Shown piece after piece: positions 1 through 9,085 of a DNA stretch of 45,154 nucleotides. The notes under the pieces are model-generated. The model did no database searches and was not told the origin of the DNA. It saw only the letters and a list, made by a program, of their open reading frames with translations. The position numbers and the translations under genes were made by a program. Source of the stretch: Bacteroidota bacterium (lineage in GTDB: Bacteria > Bacteroidota > Bacteroidia > Bacteroidales > B18-G4); the NCBI GenBank assembly GCA_018831055.1, contig JAHJRE010000234.1:1-45154 (forward strand), written 5' to 3'. Every line of letters starts with the position of its first letter. The first letter of the stretch is position 1.

Positions 1-807
1 ATTGGCCATCAACTGTGAATGGGGGATGTTGTAAACAGGGATATTGGTAAGCACCTGCCATGCGCTGTCGCTCGTTACTGCCCTGAATTCACCACCGGAG
101 TATTCCAGTGTAACCGATTCCCCTGCGGCGGTGCCAACCAATACATGATGGGATATCACATTTACGGCTGCATCGCATACGTTATAGCTGTTGGCTATAT
201 CCAGGGCTTCCTGGATATTCGAAGCATGATCCAGTAATTCACGGATGAGTCTGGTAATAAAGATCGTGTCTTTGGAAGGGTCAATGGTGTATGCTATTCC
301 CTCATGCCAGGCCAGACCTGCCGCCAGGCCATGTTCATTGATGCCGTCAGGCACAAAATAGGCACATTTCAGCAAGTGCAGCTTTTGCTGGAATGTCAGA
401 TTGGGGTAATTCGTCCCTACGGCATAACCCATATCGCTCATCCTGGTAAAGGCCATGGATGTATAACCATCCGGGGGATGATACCGGACCAGCATAACGT
501 CATTCTCAGGATTGTCAAAGTTTCTGCCGAAAATCAGATTGGAAGGATCCCCTTTTGCACTGAAAAGACTGCATTTGAAGTCTTCATAACCGGATCTGCC
601 TCCTGTATATATTTCATCCAGGATGTCAAGAAGCTCATTATAGTCGCCGGTATAATCCATTTTGTAGAATTCACCTACAGGTGCGAAGGTGTTAAGGGTG
701 GCTACGGTATCAATTCCGTCGCGGTGTTGTGCCCGGCCTGAACTCCATACCAGTATTGAAAGGAAAATGGTCAGGGCAAGCAAGGTTTTGTAATTTGTTT
801 GTTTCAT
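1..807 (-). CDS. Secreted Ntn-type linear amide C-N hydrolase (choloylglycine hydrolase / acyltransferase-like), 3' end outside the window
   Basis: An open frame runs leftward from ATG at 805-807 and stays open to base 1, giving 269 codons without a stop; the C-terminus is missing. Residues 1-26 form a Sec signal peptide (hydrophobic stretch ending SSGRAQ). The sequence then resembles the linear amide C-N hydrolase / C45 acyltransferase group: FKCSLF around Cys79, the expected N-terminal nucleophile after self-cleavage, followed by a GRNFDNP motif (94-100) typical of the strands lining the Ntn active site. Family members hydrolyse amide bonds such as bile-salt or acyl-amino-acid conjugates; the substrate here cannot be told. 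It is divergent from the superoxide dismutase gene. The family call rests on motif recognition only, and the missing half prevents a length check. Confidence 0.7.
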   Translation of the reverse strand, partial: MKQTNYKTLLALTIFLSILVWSSGRAQHRDGIDTVATLNTFAPVGEFYKMDYTGDYNELLDILDEIYTGGRSGYEDFKCSLFSAKGDPSNLIFGRNFDNPENDVMLVRYHPPDGYTSMAFTRMSDMGYAVGTNYPNLTFQQKLHLLKCAYFVPDGINEHGLAAGLAWHEGIAYTIDPSKDTIFITRLIRELLDHASNIQEALDIANSYNVCDAAVNVISHHVLVGTAAGESVTLEYSGGEFRAVTSDSAWQVLTNIPVYNIPHSQLMAN

Positions 808-975
808 TGGGTAAAGGTATTGCGGTTTATTAAACAATAATAACCCAAGCCTTTTATATTATCCGGTATGTTTTTGCCTGTTGGCTGTTTGAACTTGCAA
901 ACAGCATAAATGCATTCATAAACATTTTCCTCCCGGTGTTGTTAATTATGTCGTAAACAGATAAACCTTTATACA

Positions 976-1659
976 ATGAAAATATTAAGATTACTACCCG
1001 TCATTGCAATGATTATCTTCAGTACCAATGTCAAAGCCCAGTTCACACAGGAACCTTTGCCTTATGCCTATGATGCACTGGAACCCTATATCGACGCACG
1101 TACCATGGATATTCACTTTAACCGTCATCATGCAGGATATGTAAAAAACCTGAATAATGCCGTTTCAGGAACCACACTTGAGAAAATGAGCCTGGAGGAT
1201 ATTCTGGTCAATGTATCTCAATACGATGTGGCCGTCAGAAATAACGGTGGAGGTCATTATAACCACCAGCTATTTTGGGCAATCCTGACTCCTGAAAAAA
1301 ATACCCAACCCTCAACGGAACTGAATAACGCAATAACATCCGCCTTTGGCAATATGGATGAATTAAAGGCAAAACTAAATAAAGAAGCGGCCTCCCGTTT
1401 TGGATCAGGATGGGCATGGCTTTATGTTAATGAAAATGGTGGTTTGGCCGTTTGCTCAACACCAAATCAGGATAATCCTTTAATGGATGTCTCCTCTTGC
1501 AAAGGGATCCCCATCCTTGGTATTGATGTTTGGGAACATGCCTATTATCTTAATTACCAAAACAAAAGAGGCGATTACCTGAATGCCATCTGGAGCCTTA
1601 TCAACTGGAAAGAGGTCAGTCGCAATTATGAATTGGCTCTTCAGGAACAAAAAAAGTAG
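976..1659 (+). CDS. Exported superoxide dismutase (Fe/Mn family)
   Basis: The 227-aa product converts superoxide to O2 and H2O2. Residues 1-21 are a signal peptide (hydrophobic core, then KAQ), so the enzyme acts in the periplasm or outside, unlike the usual cytoplasmic Fe/Mn enzyme. The mature part is full length: LPYAYDALEPYID at 28-40, and metal ligands His47, His97 (HYNHQLFW), Asp184 and His188 (DVWEHAYYL). NGGGH near residue 90 and the Gln in NQDNPLM (Gln165) fit the manganese or cambialistic subtype rather than the classic iron subtype. The gene stands alone, convergent with pgi and 59 bases from its end. ATG 976 is the only start that retains the signal peptide. Confidence 0.95.
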   Translation: MKILRLLPVIAMIIFSTNVKAQFTQEPLPYAYDALEPYIDARTMDIHFNRHHAGYVKNLNNAVSGTTLEKMSLEDILVNVSQYDVAVRNNGGGHYNHQLFWAILTPEKNTQPSTELNNAITSAFGNMDELKAKLNKEAASRFGSGWAWLYVNENGGLAVCSTPNQDNPLMDVSSCKGIPILGIDVWEHAYYLNYQNKRGDYLNAIWSLINWKEVSRNYELALQEQKK

Positions 1660-1717
1660 GCTGTAGAGATCTTATTACAGTTACGTTTCGAATTTAGTTT
1701 TGTTCGGGTTTTTTCAT

Positions 1718-3331
1718 TTATTTCCCCCTGTAGAAATTTATTAATGCATTGGTTGAACTATCATGGTTCAATGCCAATGTATCATCCGACAGCTCAGGTA
1801 TGATTTTTTGAGCCAGTACTTTGCCCAGTTCTACACCCATTTGGTCGAAGGGATTGATATCCCAGATTGCCCCCTGAACAAACACACAATGCTCATACAT
1901 GGCTGTCAGCTTCCCGAGACTCTCAGGATTCAGCTGCTCCAGGAAAAATGTGGATGATGGTTTGTTTCCCTCAAATACTTTGTGGTTGACAAGGTTTTCT
2001 GCAACGCCTTCCCCGCGGACTTCCTCTTCGGACTTTCCGAAGGCCAGGGCTTCTCCCTGCGCGATCATATTGGCAATGAGATAATCCTGGTGTGGGGGCA
2101 AGGGATGGAGAGGCTCACGGAAACCTATGAAATCGCAGGGGATTAGCTTGGTTCCCTGATGTATCAGCTGATAGAAAGAATGTTGTCCGTTGGTACCGGG
2201 TTCACCCCAGTAAACCGGACCGGTCTGGTAATCCACGGTTTTGCCATCGATAGTGACTCTTTTTCCGTTACTTTCCATCGTCATTTGCTGCAAATAGGCC
2301 GGGAAGCGCTTCAGGTAATTGTCGTAAGGGAGCACTGCCTGCGTTTGTGCCCCGAAAAAGTTATTGTACCAGATACCCAGCAGTCCCATGATCACAGGGA
2401 TGTTCTGCTCCAGCGGTGCAGTGCGGAAATGTTCGTCCATCTCGTGAAACCCCTTGAGCAATAAAGTGAAGTTTTCCGGACCAATAGCTATCATGGTGGA
2501 TAAGCCAATGGCAGAGGTCATGGAATATCTTCCTCCAACCCAATCCCAGAACCCGAACATGTTTTCCGTATCAATACCAAACCGGGCTACTTCCTTTTCG
2601 TTGGTGGAAACAGCTACAAAATGCCGGGCAATGGAAGCCGGGTCTTTGAGGGTGTTTAGCAGCCATGTCCTGGCCGTCATAGCGTTCGTCATGGTCTCCA
2701 GGGTAGTGAATGTCTTGGATGAAATGATGAAAAGCGTTTCCTCGGGATCCAGTCCGTAAACAGCTTCTGCAAAATCGCTTCCATCAACATTGGATACAAA
2801 CCGGAAGCTTAGATCCCTGTTGGAATAGTATTTTAATGCCTCATATGCCATCACAGGACCCAGGTCGGAACCTCCTATACCGATATTGATAATGTTACGG
2901 ATCCTCTTGCCGGAGTATCCTTTCCACTCACCGGAACGGACTTTCCCGGAGAATATCTTCATTTTGTTCAACACGGCGTGTACCTCAGGAACGACGTTTT
3001 TCCCTTCGATATTGATCACCTTATTTTCGGGTGCACGTAATGCCACATGAAGTACAGACCGGTTTTCGGTCGCATTGATCCTTTCTCCGGCAAACATGGC
3101 ATCGCGCCGGGTTTCAACACCTCTTTCCCTGGCCAGTTCAAATAGTAGTTTAAGCGTTGTTTCCGTGATCCTGTGTTTGGAAAAATCGAAAAGGATACCT
3201 GCTTTGTTTATTACAAACCGCTTGCTGCGTTCAGGATCTTTGAATAATTCCCGGAGGTTTTGGTTTTCTGTATCAGTATAATGGGATTTAAGTTTTTTCC
3301 ACGTTGGGCTTTTAGAAAGTAAGGGTTCCAT
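1718..3331 (-). CDS. pgi: Glucose-6-phosphate isomerase
   Basis: The 537-aa cytoplasmic enzyme interconverts glucose 6-phosphate and fructose 6-phosphate in glycolysis and gluconeogenesis. Its length matches the long bacterial/eukaryotic PGI class. Sugar-phosphate-binding segments [11 protein letters not shown] (149-159) and SSKTFTT (204-210) are present, with the PGI signature [14 protein letters not shown] (263-276) and second signature [12 protein letters not shown] (495-506). Catalytic residues are visible: Glu353 in MESNGK, His384 in GQHSFYQ and Lys504 in ELGK. It lies on the same strand as the efflux operon with only 50 bases between the TolC-like stop and its start, so readthrough from that operon is possible, although no functional link is known. 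Confidence 0.98.
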   Translation of the reverse strand: MEPLLSKSPTWKKLKSHYTDTENQNLRELFKDPERSKRFVINKAGILFDFSKHRITETTLKLLFELARERGVETRRDAMFAGERINATENRSVLHVALRAPENKVINIEGKNVVPEVHAVLNKMKIFSGKVRSGEWKGYSGKRIRNIINIGIGGSDLGPVMAYEALKYYSNRDLSFRFVSNVDGSDFAEAVYGLDPEETLFIISSKTFTTLETMTNAMTARTWLLNTLKDPASIARHFVAVSTNEKEVARFGIDTENMFGFWDWVGGRYSMTSAIGLSTMIAIGPENFTLLLKGFHEMDEHFRTAPLEQNIPVIMGLLGIWYNNFFGAQTQAVLPYDNYLKRFPAYLQQMTMESNGKRVTIDGKTVDYQTGPVYWGEPGTNGQHSFYQLIHQGTKLIPCDFIGFREPLHPLPPHQDYLIANMIAQGEALAFGKSEEEVRGEGVAENLVNHKVFEGNKPSSTFFLEQLNPESLGKLTAMYEHCVFVQGAIWDINPFDQMGVELGKVLAQKIIPELSDDTLALNHDSSTNALINFYRGK

Positions 3332-3381
3332 AAAAATTGTTTTAATTATTTTGACTGCTTATTGGCAATGTTAAGTTTTTT

Positions 3382-4695
3382 TTAACGAATCTCTTTATAC
3401 AACTCTCCACTGATCCTTAAGAGTTCCGTTTCGGCCTGTTTGGTACGGAATTGTGCCAGAAGTAATTGATATTGCGAATCAATCTGTTTTTGTTGGGTAG
3501 CCCTGAGATCGATATCGTTAATGGTTCCGAGCCTGTATTTTTCCAGGGCAACTTCTACGTTCCTCCGGGCAATCTCCTGGTTGGCGCTTTCAAGCCTCAC
3601 CAGTTCCAGGTTCGACAGGTATTCGTTATACAGGATATAAATACTGTGATGTACATCCAGGATGCTTCTTTCGTGACTGATTTCAGCTGAATTGATGTTA
3701 ATCCTGGCATTCCTGATGTTTCTGCTTGTATTGAAACCATTGAAAAGATTATAGGATAACGTGAACCCAAAGGAAGGGCCATATGCCTGATTATGTTCCA
3801 GATATCCGGTTTGTGCACTTAGCTGGTTATATCCGTATGCAGCATTGAAATTCAGGCGGGGGTACCTGTCGCTTCTGATTTGTTTAAGATCAAGTTCTGA
3901 TATCAGTAAGTTCGTCCTTGAGATCATAAGATCGATATTCTGCGATGAACTTTGTTCAATCAGATATTCGTATTCCAGCGGCTCGAGAAGGTCAATAATA
4001 TCGGTAACTTCAAAGGAAAGTCCCGGTTCCCTGCTAAGAAGCTGGTTTAGATTGGCTTTGGCATTTTTCAGGGCGGCAACCTGTTGTATCAGCCTGTTGC
4101 TGTCGGCATTAAGGTCGACCGATGATTGCAGCAAGGTAAGTTCCGATTCGGATCCGAGCTTAAACTTGGCTGCTGCTATGGTCTTTCGCTGAAGAGATAG
4201 ATCCACGGCTTCCTGGAGTACCTTCATCATTTTTTTTAACTGCACAATACTGTAGTAATTAAGTACTATTGCAGACACAGTACTTTCCACCAGCATCCTT
4301 GCCTCCAGTTCGCCCATCCTTTCCATTTCACCAAGCATCTCTTTCGTGGTGAACATACTAAAACCATCGAAAAGTGTCCACGATAATGCGATATTACCAC
4401 TCAGTGAAATATTCCGGGCATTTTTGACATTCCTTTCCGTTCCTGCAAAGGTTTTTTGGTTGGTTGTATTGTAGGTGTTATTATTAGCGGCATTCAACGA
4501 CAATTCAGGAAGAAAACCGGCATTGCCCAGGGTGTTGTTGTTCCTGGCAATTTCCATTTCGTTTCTGCTGATGCTAATGGAGAAATTGTTCTCAAGACCG
4601 GTTTGAATGGCATCGAAGAGGGTAAGTGTATCCTGGGCCGGGCTTTCCGTAAGGATTAGTATAGACAGAAAAAACAGTATGACCGTATTTTTCAT
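3382..4695 (-). CDS. TolC-family outer membrane efflux channel
   Basis: This 437-aa protein is the outer-membrane exit duct of a tripartite efflux pump. A signal peptide covers about residues 1-20 (hydrophobic core ending SPAQ), followed by the TolC-like start TLTLFDAIQTGLENN. The rest consists of two related halves with long alpha-helical, coiled-coil-prone segments. The second half closes with the usual outer-membrane-efflux pattern YRLGTINDIDLRATQQ, then a long helix containing QAETELLRISGELY. Length agrees with the family. Its start overlaps the stop of the RND pump gene by 4 bases (4692-4695), indicating translational coupling as the last efflux gene of the operon. The substrate cannot be predicted. 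Confidence 0.92.
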   Translation of the reverse strand: MKNTVILFFLSILILTESPAQDTLTLFDAIQTGLENNFSISISRNEMEIARNNNTLGNAGFLPELSLNAANNNTYNTTNQKTFAGTERNVKNARNISLSGNIALSWTLFDGFSMFTTKEMLGEMERMGELEARMLVESTVSAIVLNYYSIVQLKKMMKVLQEAVDLSLQRKTIAAAKFKLGSESELTLLQSSVDLNADSNRLIQQVAALKNAKANLNQLLSREPGLSFEVTDIIDLLEPLEYEYLIEQSSSQNIDLMISRTNLLISELDLKQIRSDRYPRLNFNAAYGYNQLSAQTGYLEHNQAYGPSFGFTLSYNLFNGFNTSRNIRNARININSAEISHERSILDVHHSIYILYNEYLSNLELVRLESANQEIARRNVEVALEKYRLGTINDIDLRATQQKQIDSQYQLLLAQFRTKQAETELLRISGELYKEIR

Positions 4696-7600
4696 GATGA
4701 TATTTCTTTTCGGGCTAAAGATTTTCTCATTCGTTTTCCTGATAAATATGTATACAATGCAGGGATAACATAAAGTGTAAGGATCAGCGAGAAAATCAAC
4801 CCGCCGATAATGGTTATACCCATTGGGATACGGCTTTTTGATGCTGCTCCGAGGGCCATCGCGATGGGTAAGGCACCCAGGGCAGTGGCAAGGCTGGTCA
4901 TCAGGATGGGTCGCAGACGGCGTGTTGCAGCGTCAATCACAGCTTCCTTTAAATCCAATCCTGCCGCTTTCCGTTGGTTCGCAAATTCTACGATCAGGAT
5001 GCCGTTTTTGGTCACTATGCCTATCAGTACGATCACCCCGATCTGGCTGAAAATATTGATGGTTTGTCCGAACATCCAGAGCGATAACAATGCCCCTGCA
5101 AGGGCCAGGGGTACGGTGAACATGATGATGAGCGGGTCGCGGTAACTTTCAAATTGAGCTGCCAGTACCAGGTATATCAGGACCAGGGCCAGCAGGAAGG
5201 CAAACAAAAGACTGCTGGAGCTGTCTTCATATTCCTTGGAAGTACCGGCCAGAGCAGATGAAAAAGTATCATCCAGAGTCTCCGAAGATATCCTGCGCAT
5301 TTCTTCAATGCCCTGGCCCAGCGTTACTCCTTGCGCCGGAAGTGCCGATACGGTTGCGGATACATAGCGGTTGTAACGGTATAATTGCGGAGGATTGATC
5401 TGGTTGCTGAGCTTGACCAGATTGTCCAGTTGTATCATCTTGCCTGTATTGCTTCTCACATAGATGCTGCTTAGATCCAGGGGATTATCGCGATTTGTCC
5501 GGTTGGCTTGCCCGATAACCTGATACTGTTTATTGTTCAGGATGAAATACCCGAACCTCTGCCCGCTAAAATAAAACTGCAGCGTTTCAGCTACATCCCT
5601 GACATTGACGCCCAGCGTGCGTGCCCTGTCACGGTCAATTTCTACTGCCAGTTCCGGTTTGTTGAATTTCAGGTTCAGGTCGCTAACCTGGAATTTATCG
5701 CTTTGCTGCACTTCTTCCATGAATCCCGGCAATACCTCGCGAAGACGGTCAAAATTGGGAGCTTGTATCACAAACTGCACAGGCAGGCCAAACCCTCGTG
5801 AACCTCCTATGGTTTGCTCCTGGATAACATAACTGCGTGCAAAATTATACTTGCTGACAACACCCGAAAGCATATCAGCTATCTGCTGCTGGGTCCGGTC
5901 GCGCATAGCAGGGTCAGAAAGACTAATCCTTAAAAATCCGCTGTTTATGGATCCTGAAGCCCCGAAACCGGGAGATGTTACTGCCAGGATGGCTTGCTTT
6001 TCCGGGATCGTATCAGCAATGGCAATTAATTCTTTCATGTAATCATCCATCAACTCAAAAGAAACGCCTTCGGGGGCAGTGGAAAACACCGATAATCTGC
6101 TTTTATCTTCCAGCGGGGCCAGCTCTGAAGGTATCATTGACCCAAAACCAAGGATCATAGTAAGAGCTATTGCTATGATAACCAGCGATAACCAGCGTCT
6201 TTGTATGAAACCACGCAACGACCAGTTATATCTGTCAATGAGGTAATTCATCCAGTTCTCCGTTGTTCTGAAAAAGCGCTTGTGTTTCTTTGTTGGGCGG
6301 AGCATCCTGGAACTCATCATCGGTGTCAGGGTTAGTGAGACAAGGGCCGAAACTAGTACCGCACCGGCCACCACAATCCCGAATTCCCTGAATAATCGTC
6401 CCGTGAGACCACTAAGGAAGATGATCGGCAGAAACACTGCGGCCAAAGTGATGGTGGTTGAAATGATCGCAAAATATATTTCTTTGGAGCCTCTGTGCCC
6501 GGCTTCTACGGGATCCAGGCCTGTCTCGACTTTATGGAAGATATTTTCAAGCACAACAATGGCGTCATCCACAACCAATCCGGTTGCCAGGACAATTCCG
6601 AGCAAAGTGAGGATATTGATCGAAAAGCCGGCGATATACATGATAAAAAATGCACTGATGAGGGAGATTGGGATGGCAATAACCGGGATTATAGTCGTTC
6701 GCCAGTTGCGAAGAAAAACAAAAATTACAAGTACTACCAGGCTAAAAGCGATCAGTATTGTTTCTTCCACCTCCGTGATGGCCTTACGAATGCTGGTGGT
6801 TGTGTCAATGGCATAACCCAGTTTTATATCCGGGGGCAGGTCGATACTGATTTGTTCAACTCTTTTATATACTTCATCGGCAATGCTGATCTGGTTGGCC
6901 CCGGGTTGCGGGGTTACTACGACACCCACCATGGGTAAGCCTCCATTGCCACGCAGGATGGCTTTCTCATTTTCAGGAAGTAATTTGGCTTCCCCTACGT
7001 CCTGCAACCGGATCAGTATACCATCCGAATCGCGGATGATCATACGGTTAAACTCTTCAGCAGTGGTGAGGCGTCCCTTGGCACGTATGGCTAACTCTGT
7101 CCCGTAGCCTTCAATAGCCCCGGTGGGTAATTCAACATTTTCACGGTTGAGGGCAAGGCGTACATCCCCGGGTGTCAGGCCGTAAGCGGCAAGTTTTGCA
7201 GGATCAAGCAGCAGTTTGATGGAATATTTCTTCTCACCCCAGATCCTTACCTCACTAACTCCTTTGATGGTCTGCAAGCGCTCTTTGAATACATTGATGG
7301 CAAAGTCGGTAAGATCCATAAGGTCGCGGCTGGAACTTTGTATGGTCAGAGCCACAACCGGAGTGGCATCGGCATCAGACTTGGTAACAATCGGAGGATC
7401 GGTATCTGCCGGCAGATTGCGGATGGCACGGGAAACACGGTCGCGTACATCATTGGCAGCCGCCTCCATGTCAGTGCCTATCTCAAACTCTACGGTGATG
7501 GTACTCCTGCCGTCGCGACTTACAGAAGTGAGGGAACGGATGCCCGCAATACCATTTATGGATTCCTCCAAAGGCTCCGTGATCTGCGACTCCATCACAT

Positions 7601-7769
7601 CGGCATTTGCCCCCACATAACTTGTGGATACCGTTACAACCGGTGGATCAACACTGGGATATTCCCTTACGCCGAGGAAAGTGAATCCGATAATCCCAAA
7701 TAAAACCAGTACAATGGAGATCACAGTCGCTAATACCGGACGTTCTATGCTGACAGATGCTATATTCAT
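4692..7769 (-). CDS. RND-family efflux pump, inner-membrane subunit (HAE1/AcrB-like)
   Basis: The 1025-aa polytopic protein is the proton-driven pump of an AcrB/MexB-type exporter. It has the canonical layout: TM1 (about 11-31), a first large periplasmic porter/docking loop (32-335), TM2-6, TM7, a second periplasmic loop, and TM8-12. The proton-relay pair Asp401-Asp402 is in GLVVDDAIVVLEN on TM4, and the relay Lys is in GIVTKNGILIVEF on TM10. N-terminal ERPVLATVISIVLVL and GVREYPSVDPP are typical of multidrug-type HAE1 pumps; the charged helix signatures of heavy-metal (HME) pumps are not seen. It overlaps both neighbours by 4 bases. Specific substrates are unknown; hydrophobic drugs, bile-like compounds or lipids are possible. 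Confidence 0.96.
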   Translation of the reverse strand: MNIASVSIERPVLATVISIVLVLFGIIGFTFLGVREYPSVDPPVVTVSTSYVGANADVMESQITEPLEESINGIAGIRSLTSVSRDGRSTITVEFEIGTDMEAAANDVRDRVSRAIRNLPADTDPPIVTKSDADATPVVALTIQSSSRDLMDLTDFAINVFKERLQTIKGVSEVRIWGEKKYSIKLLLDPAKLAAYGLTPGDVRLALNRENVELPTGAIEGYGTELAIRAKGRLTTAEEFNRMIIRDSDGILIRLQDVGEAKLLPENEKAILRGNGGLPMVGVVVTPQPGANQISIADEVYKRVEQISIDLPPDIKLGYAIDTTTSIRKAITEVEETILIAFSLVVLVIFVFLRNWRTTIIPVIAIPISLISAFFIMYIAGFSINILTLLGIVLATGLVVDDAIVVLENIFHKVETGLDPVEAGHRGSKEIYFAIISTTITLAAVFLPIIFLSGLTGRLFREFGIVVAGAVLVSALVSLTLTPMMSSRMLRPTKKHKRFFRTTENWMNYLIDRYNWSLRGFIQRRWLSLVIIAIALTMILGFGSMIPSELAPLEDKSRLSVFSTAPEGVSFELMDDYMKELIAIADTIPEKQAILAVTSPGFGASGSINSGFLRISLSDPAMRDRTQQQIADMLSGVVSKYNFARSYVIQEQTIGGSRGFGLPVQFVIQAPNFDRLREVLPGFMEEVQQSDKFQVSDLNLKFNKPELAVEIDRDRARTLGVNVRDVAETLQFYFSGQRFGYFILNNKQYQVIGQANRTNRDNPLDLSSIYVRSNTGKMIQLDNLVKLSNQINPPQLYRYNRYVSATVSALPAQGVTLGQGIEEMRRISSETLDDTFSSALAGTSKEYEDSSSSLLFAFLLALVLIYLVLAAQFESYRDPLIIMFTVPLALAGALLSLWMFGQTINIFSQIGVIVLIGIVTKNGILIVEFANQRKAAGLDLKEAVIDAATRRLRPILMTSLATALGALPIAMALGAASKSRIPMGITIIGGLIFSLILTLYVIPALYTYLSGKRMRKSLARKEISS

Positions 7770-8848
7770 TGTGCTGGTTGCATGGAATTGTTTACGGGTA
7801 AAATATTTACCTGGATGGGCATGTTTTCCCTGATCTGCAAAAGACCGGTCGTGATCACCGTATCCCCGGCCATCACCCCCTGTACGATCTCAACCTCTCT
7901 TTCCGTCCTCATCCCGCTTTTTACATAAACCGGTCTTACATGACCGTTTTTGGCAAGGAATATCTTCTCTCCCCGTATGTCGGGGATGATGGCCTCACTC
8001 GGGACTAACAACGCATCAGGGATATTCGCCAGAAAAACCTCTACCCGCGCAAATGCTCCGGGCACAAGCATAAATTTTCCGTTGCTGCAATAGGCCCTGA
8101 CCGTGAATGTCCTTGTGCCCTGATTAATACGGGAATCAACAGCGTATACTTTCCCGCTGAAGATACTGTCAATGCCTACCAGCTCAAATCGTATCAAGGT
8201 ACCCTTGTCTATCCTGCCCTGATATTTCTCCTGAACGGCAAACTCTACCCTTACCGGGTCATAATCCTGAAGGTGAGTGATCAGGGTGGCAGGGGAAACA
8301 TAAGCACCCGGACTGACCATTCTTAGTCCTACTTTACCGCTGAATGGAGCTGTAATATTGCACTTGGCAATCTGAGATCTGAGGAGTTCAATCTCTGCTT
8401 CTATGATTCCTAACTGATTTACAGCTACATCGTATTCTTCCTGGCTTACCGCATTCATTTCCAGGAGTTTGGTTTTTCTGAAAACATCATCTTCAGCAAG
8501 CTTCTTCTCAAGCTCAAGCTTTTTCAGCTGAGCCTGAAGCTCACTGTCATTTATCCTTACCAGGAGGTCGCCTTTGTTTACCCGGCTGTCTTCTGAAAAA
8601 TTGATTGAGGTTATCCTTCCGGATATCTCCGTCCTTATGTCAACTTCCTCATTGGCAAGGATGGTTCCTGTTACGCGTAACTTTTCTTCAAGTTCCCGCG
8701 GATGCAATACAATCCCGTCAACGACAAGCATTGTTGTATTCCTTAAAGCCGATCCCTGTTCTCTTTCACCACAGGAAAAAAACAAAGGGAATAATAATAG
8801 GAAATATAAACCTTTGTTTTTCAGGATTAAATTTTTGTTCTTAAACAT
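7766..8848 (-). CDS. RND efflux periplasmic adaptor (membrane fusion) lipoprotein
   Basis: The 360-aa adaptor joins the RND pump to the TolC-like channel. ATG at 8846-8848 was chosen because it starts directly at a lipoprotein signal peptide with lipobox FFSC (Cys26); the frame stays open to 8905 but that extension adds an implausible 19 residues. Domain order is the first half of the biotinyl-lipoyl fold (about 62-102, with SGRITSINFSEDSRVNKGD), a helical hairpin (104-162), the second lipoyl half (NITAPFSGKVGLRMVSPGAYV, cited as family pattern at 164-184), then beta-barrel and membrane-proximal domains. Its stop overlaps the RND start by 4 bases, so it opens the operon. Confidence 0.94.
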   Translation of the reverse strand: MFKNKNLILKNKGLYFLLLFPLFFSCGEREQGSALRNTTMLVVDGIVLHPRELEEKLRVTGTILANEEVDIRTEISGRITSINFSEDSRVNKGDLLVRINDSELQAQLKKLELEKKLAEDDVFRKTKLLEMNAVSQEEYDVAVNQLGIIEAEIELLRSQIAKCNITAPFSGKVGLRMVSPGAYVSPATLITHLQDYDPVRVEFAVQEKYQGRIDKGTLIRFELVGIDSIFSGKVYAVDSRINQGTRTFTVRAYCSNGKFMLVPGAFARVEVFLANIPDALLVPSEAIIPDIRGEKIFLAKNGHVRPVYVKSGMRTEREVEIVQGVMAGDTVITTGLLQIRENMPIQVNILPVNNSMQPAQ

Positions 8849-8882
8849 ATTGCTTGAAGATCTTAGATGCAGAATAATCTTA

Positions 8883-8890
8883 CAAAAGTA
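8883..8890 (-). promoter_or_regulatory. Candidate -7 element of the RND efflux operon promoter
   Basis: On the minus strand the bases read TACTTTTG, an exact match to the Bacteroidota housekeeping -7 consensus TAnnTTTG, 34 bases upstream of the adaptor start. No clean -33 TTG lies at the usual distance, so this is a motif-based guess. Confidence 0.4.
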
Positions 8891-9085
8891 AGTAAACAAA
8901 ATCAATGCGTGTTTGGTTAATTTGCGTGTTGGTTTTTCTTAATTTTACTTTATATGTAATTGGGAAGGATAATAAATGGATGCAGGCCGCAAGTAACAGG
9001 GTTCAAGGAGTGATCCGTCACTTTTAAAATGTAGTTCTTTATTGAATTTGGATAAACGGTTTTGCTTAACAACCATAATTCAGAT

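Noticed and set aside
304-741. 145-aa plus-strand frame near the left edge
   Set aside because: The minus strand in the same place encodes a coherent signal peptide plus Ntn-hydrolase sequence that runs unbroken off the window edge.
6280-6816. 178-aa plus-strand frame inside the RND pump region
   Set aside because: It is antisense to a fully conserved pump gene and its translation shows no family features.
9062-9085. TTG 9062 as the start of the MEMO gene
   Set aside because: ATG 9086 begins a well-formed lipoprotein signal peptide; the TTG extension adds polar residues with no support.
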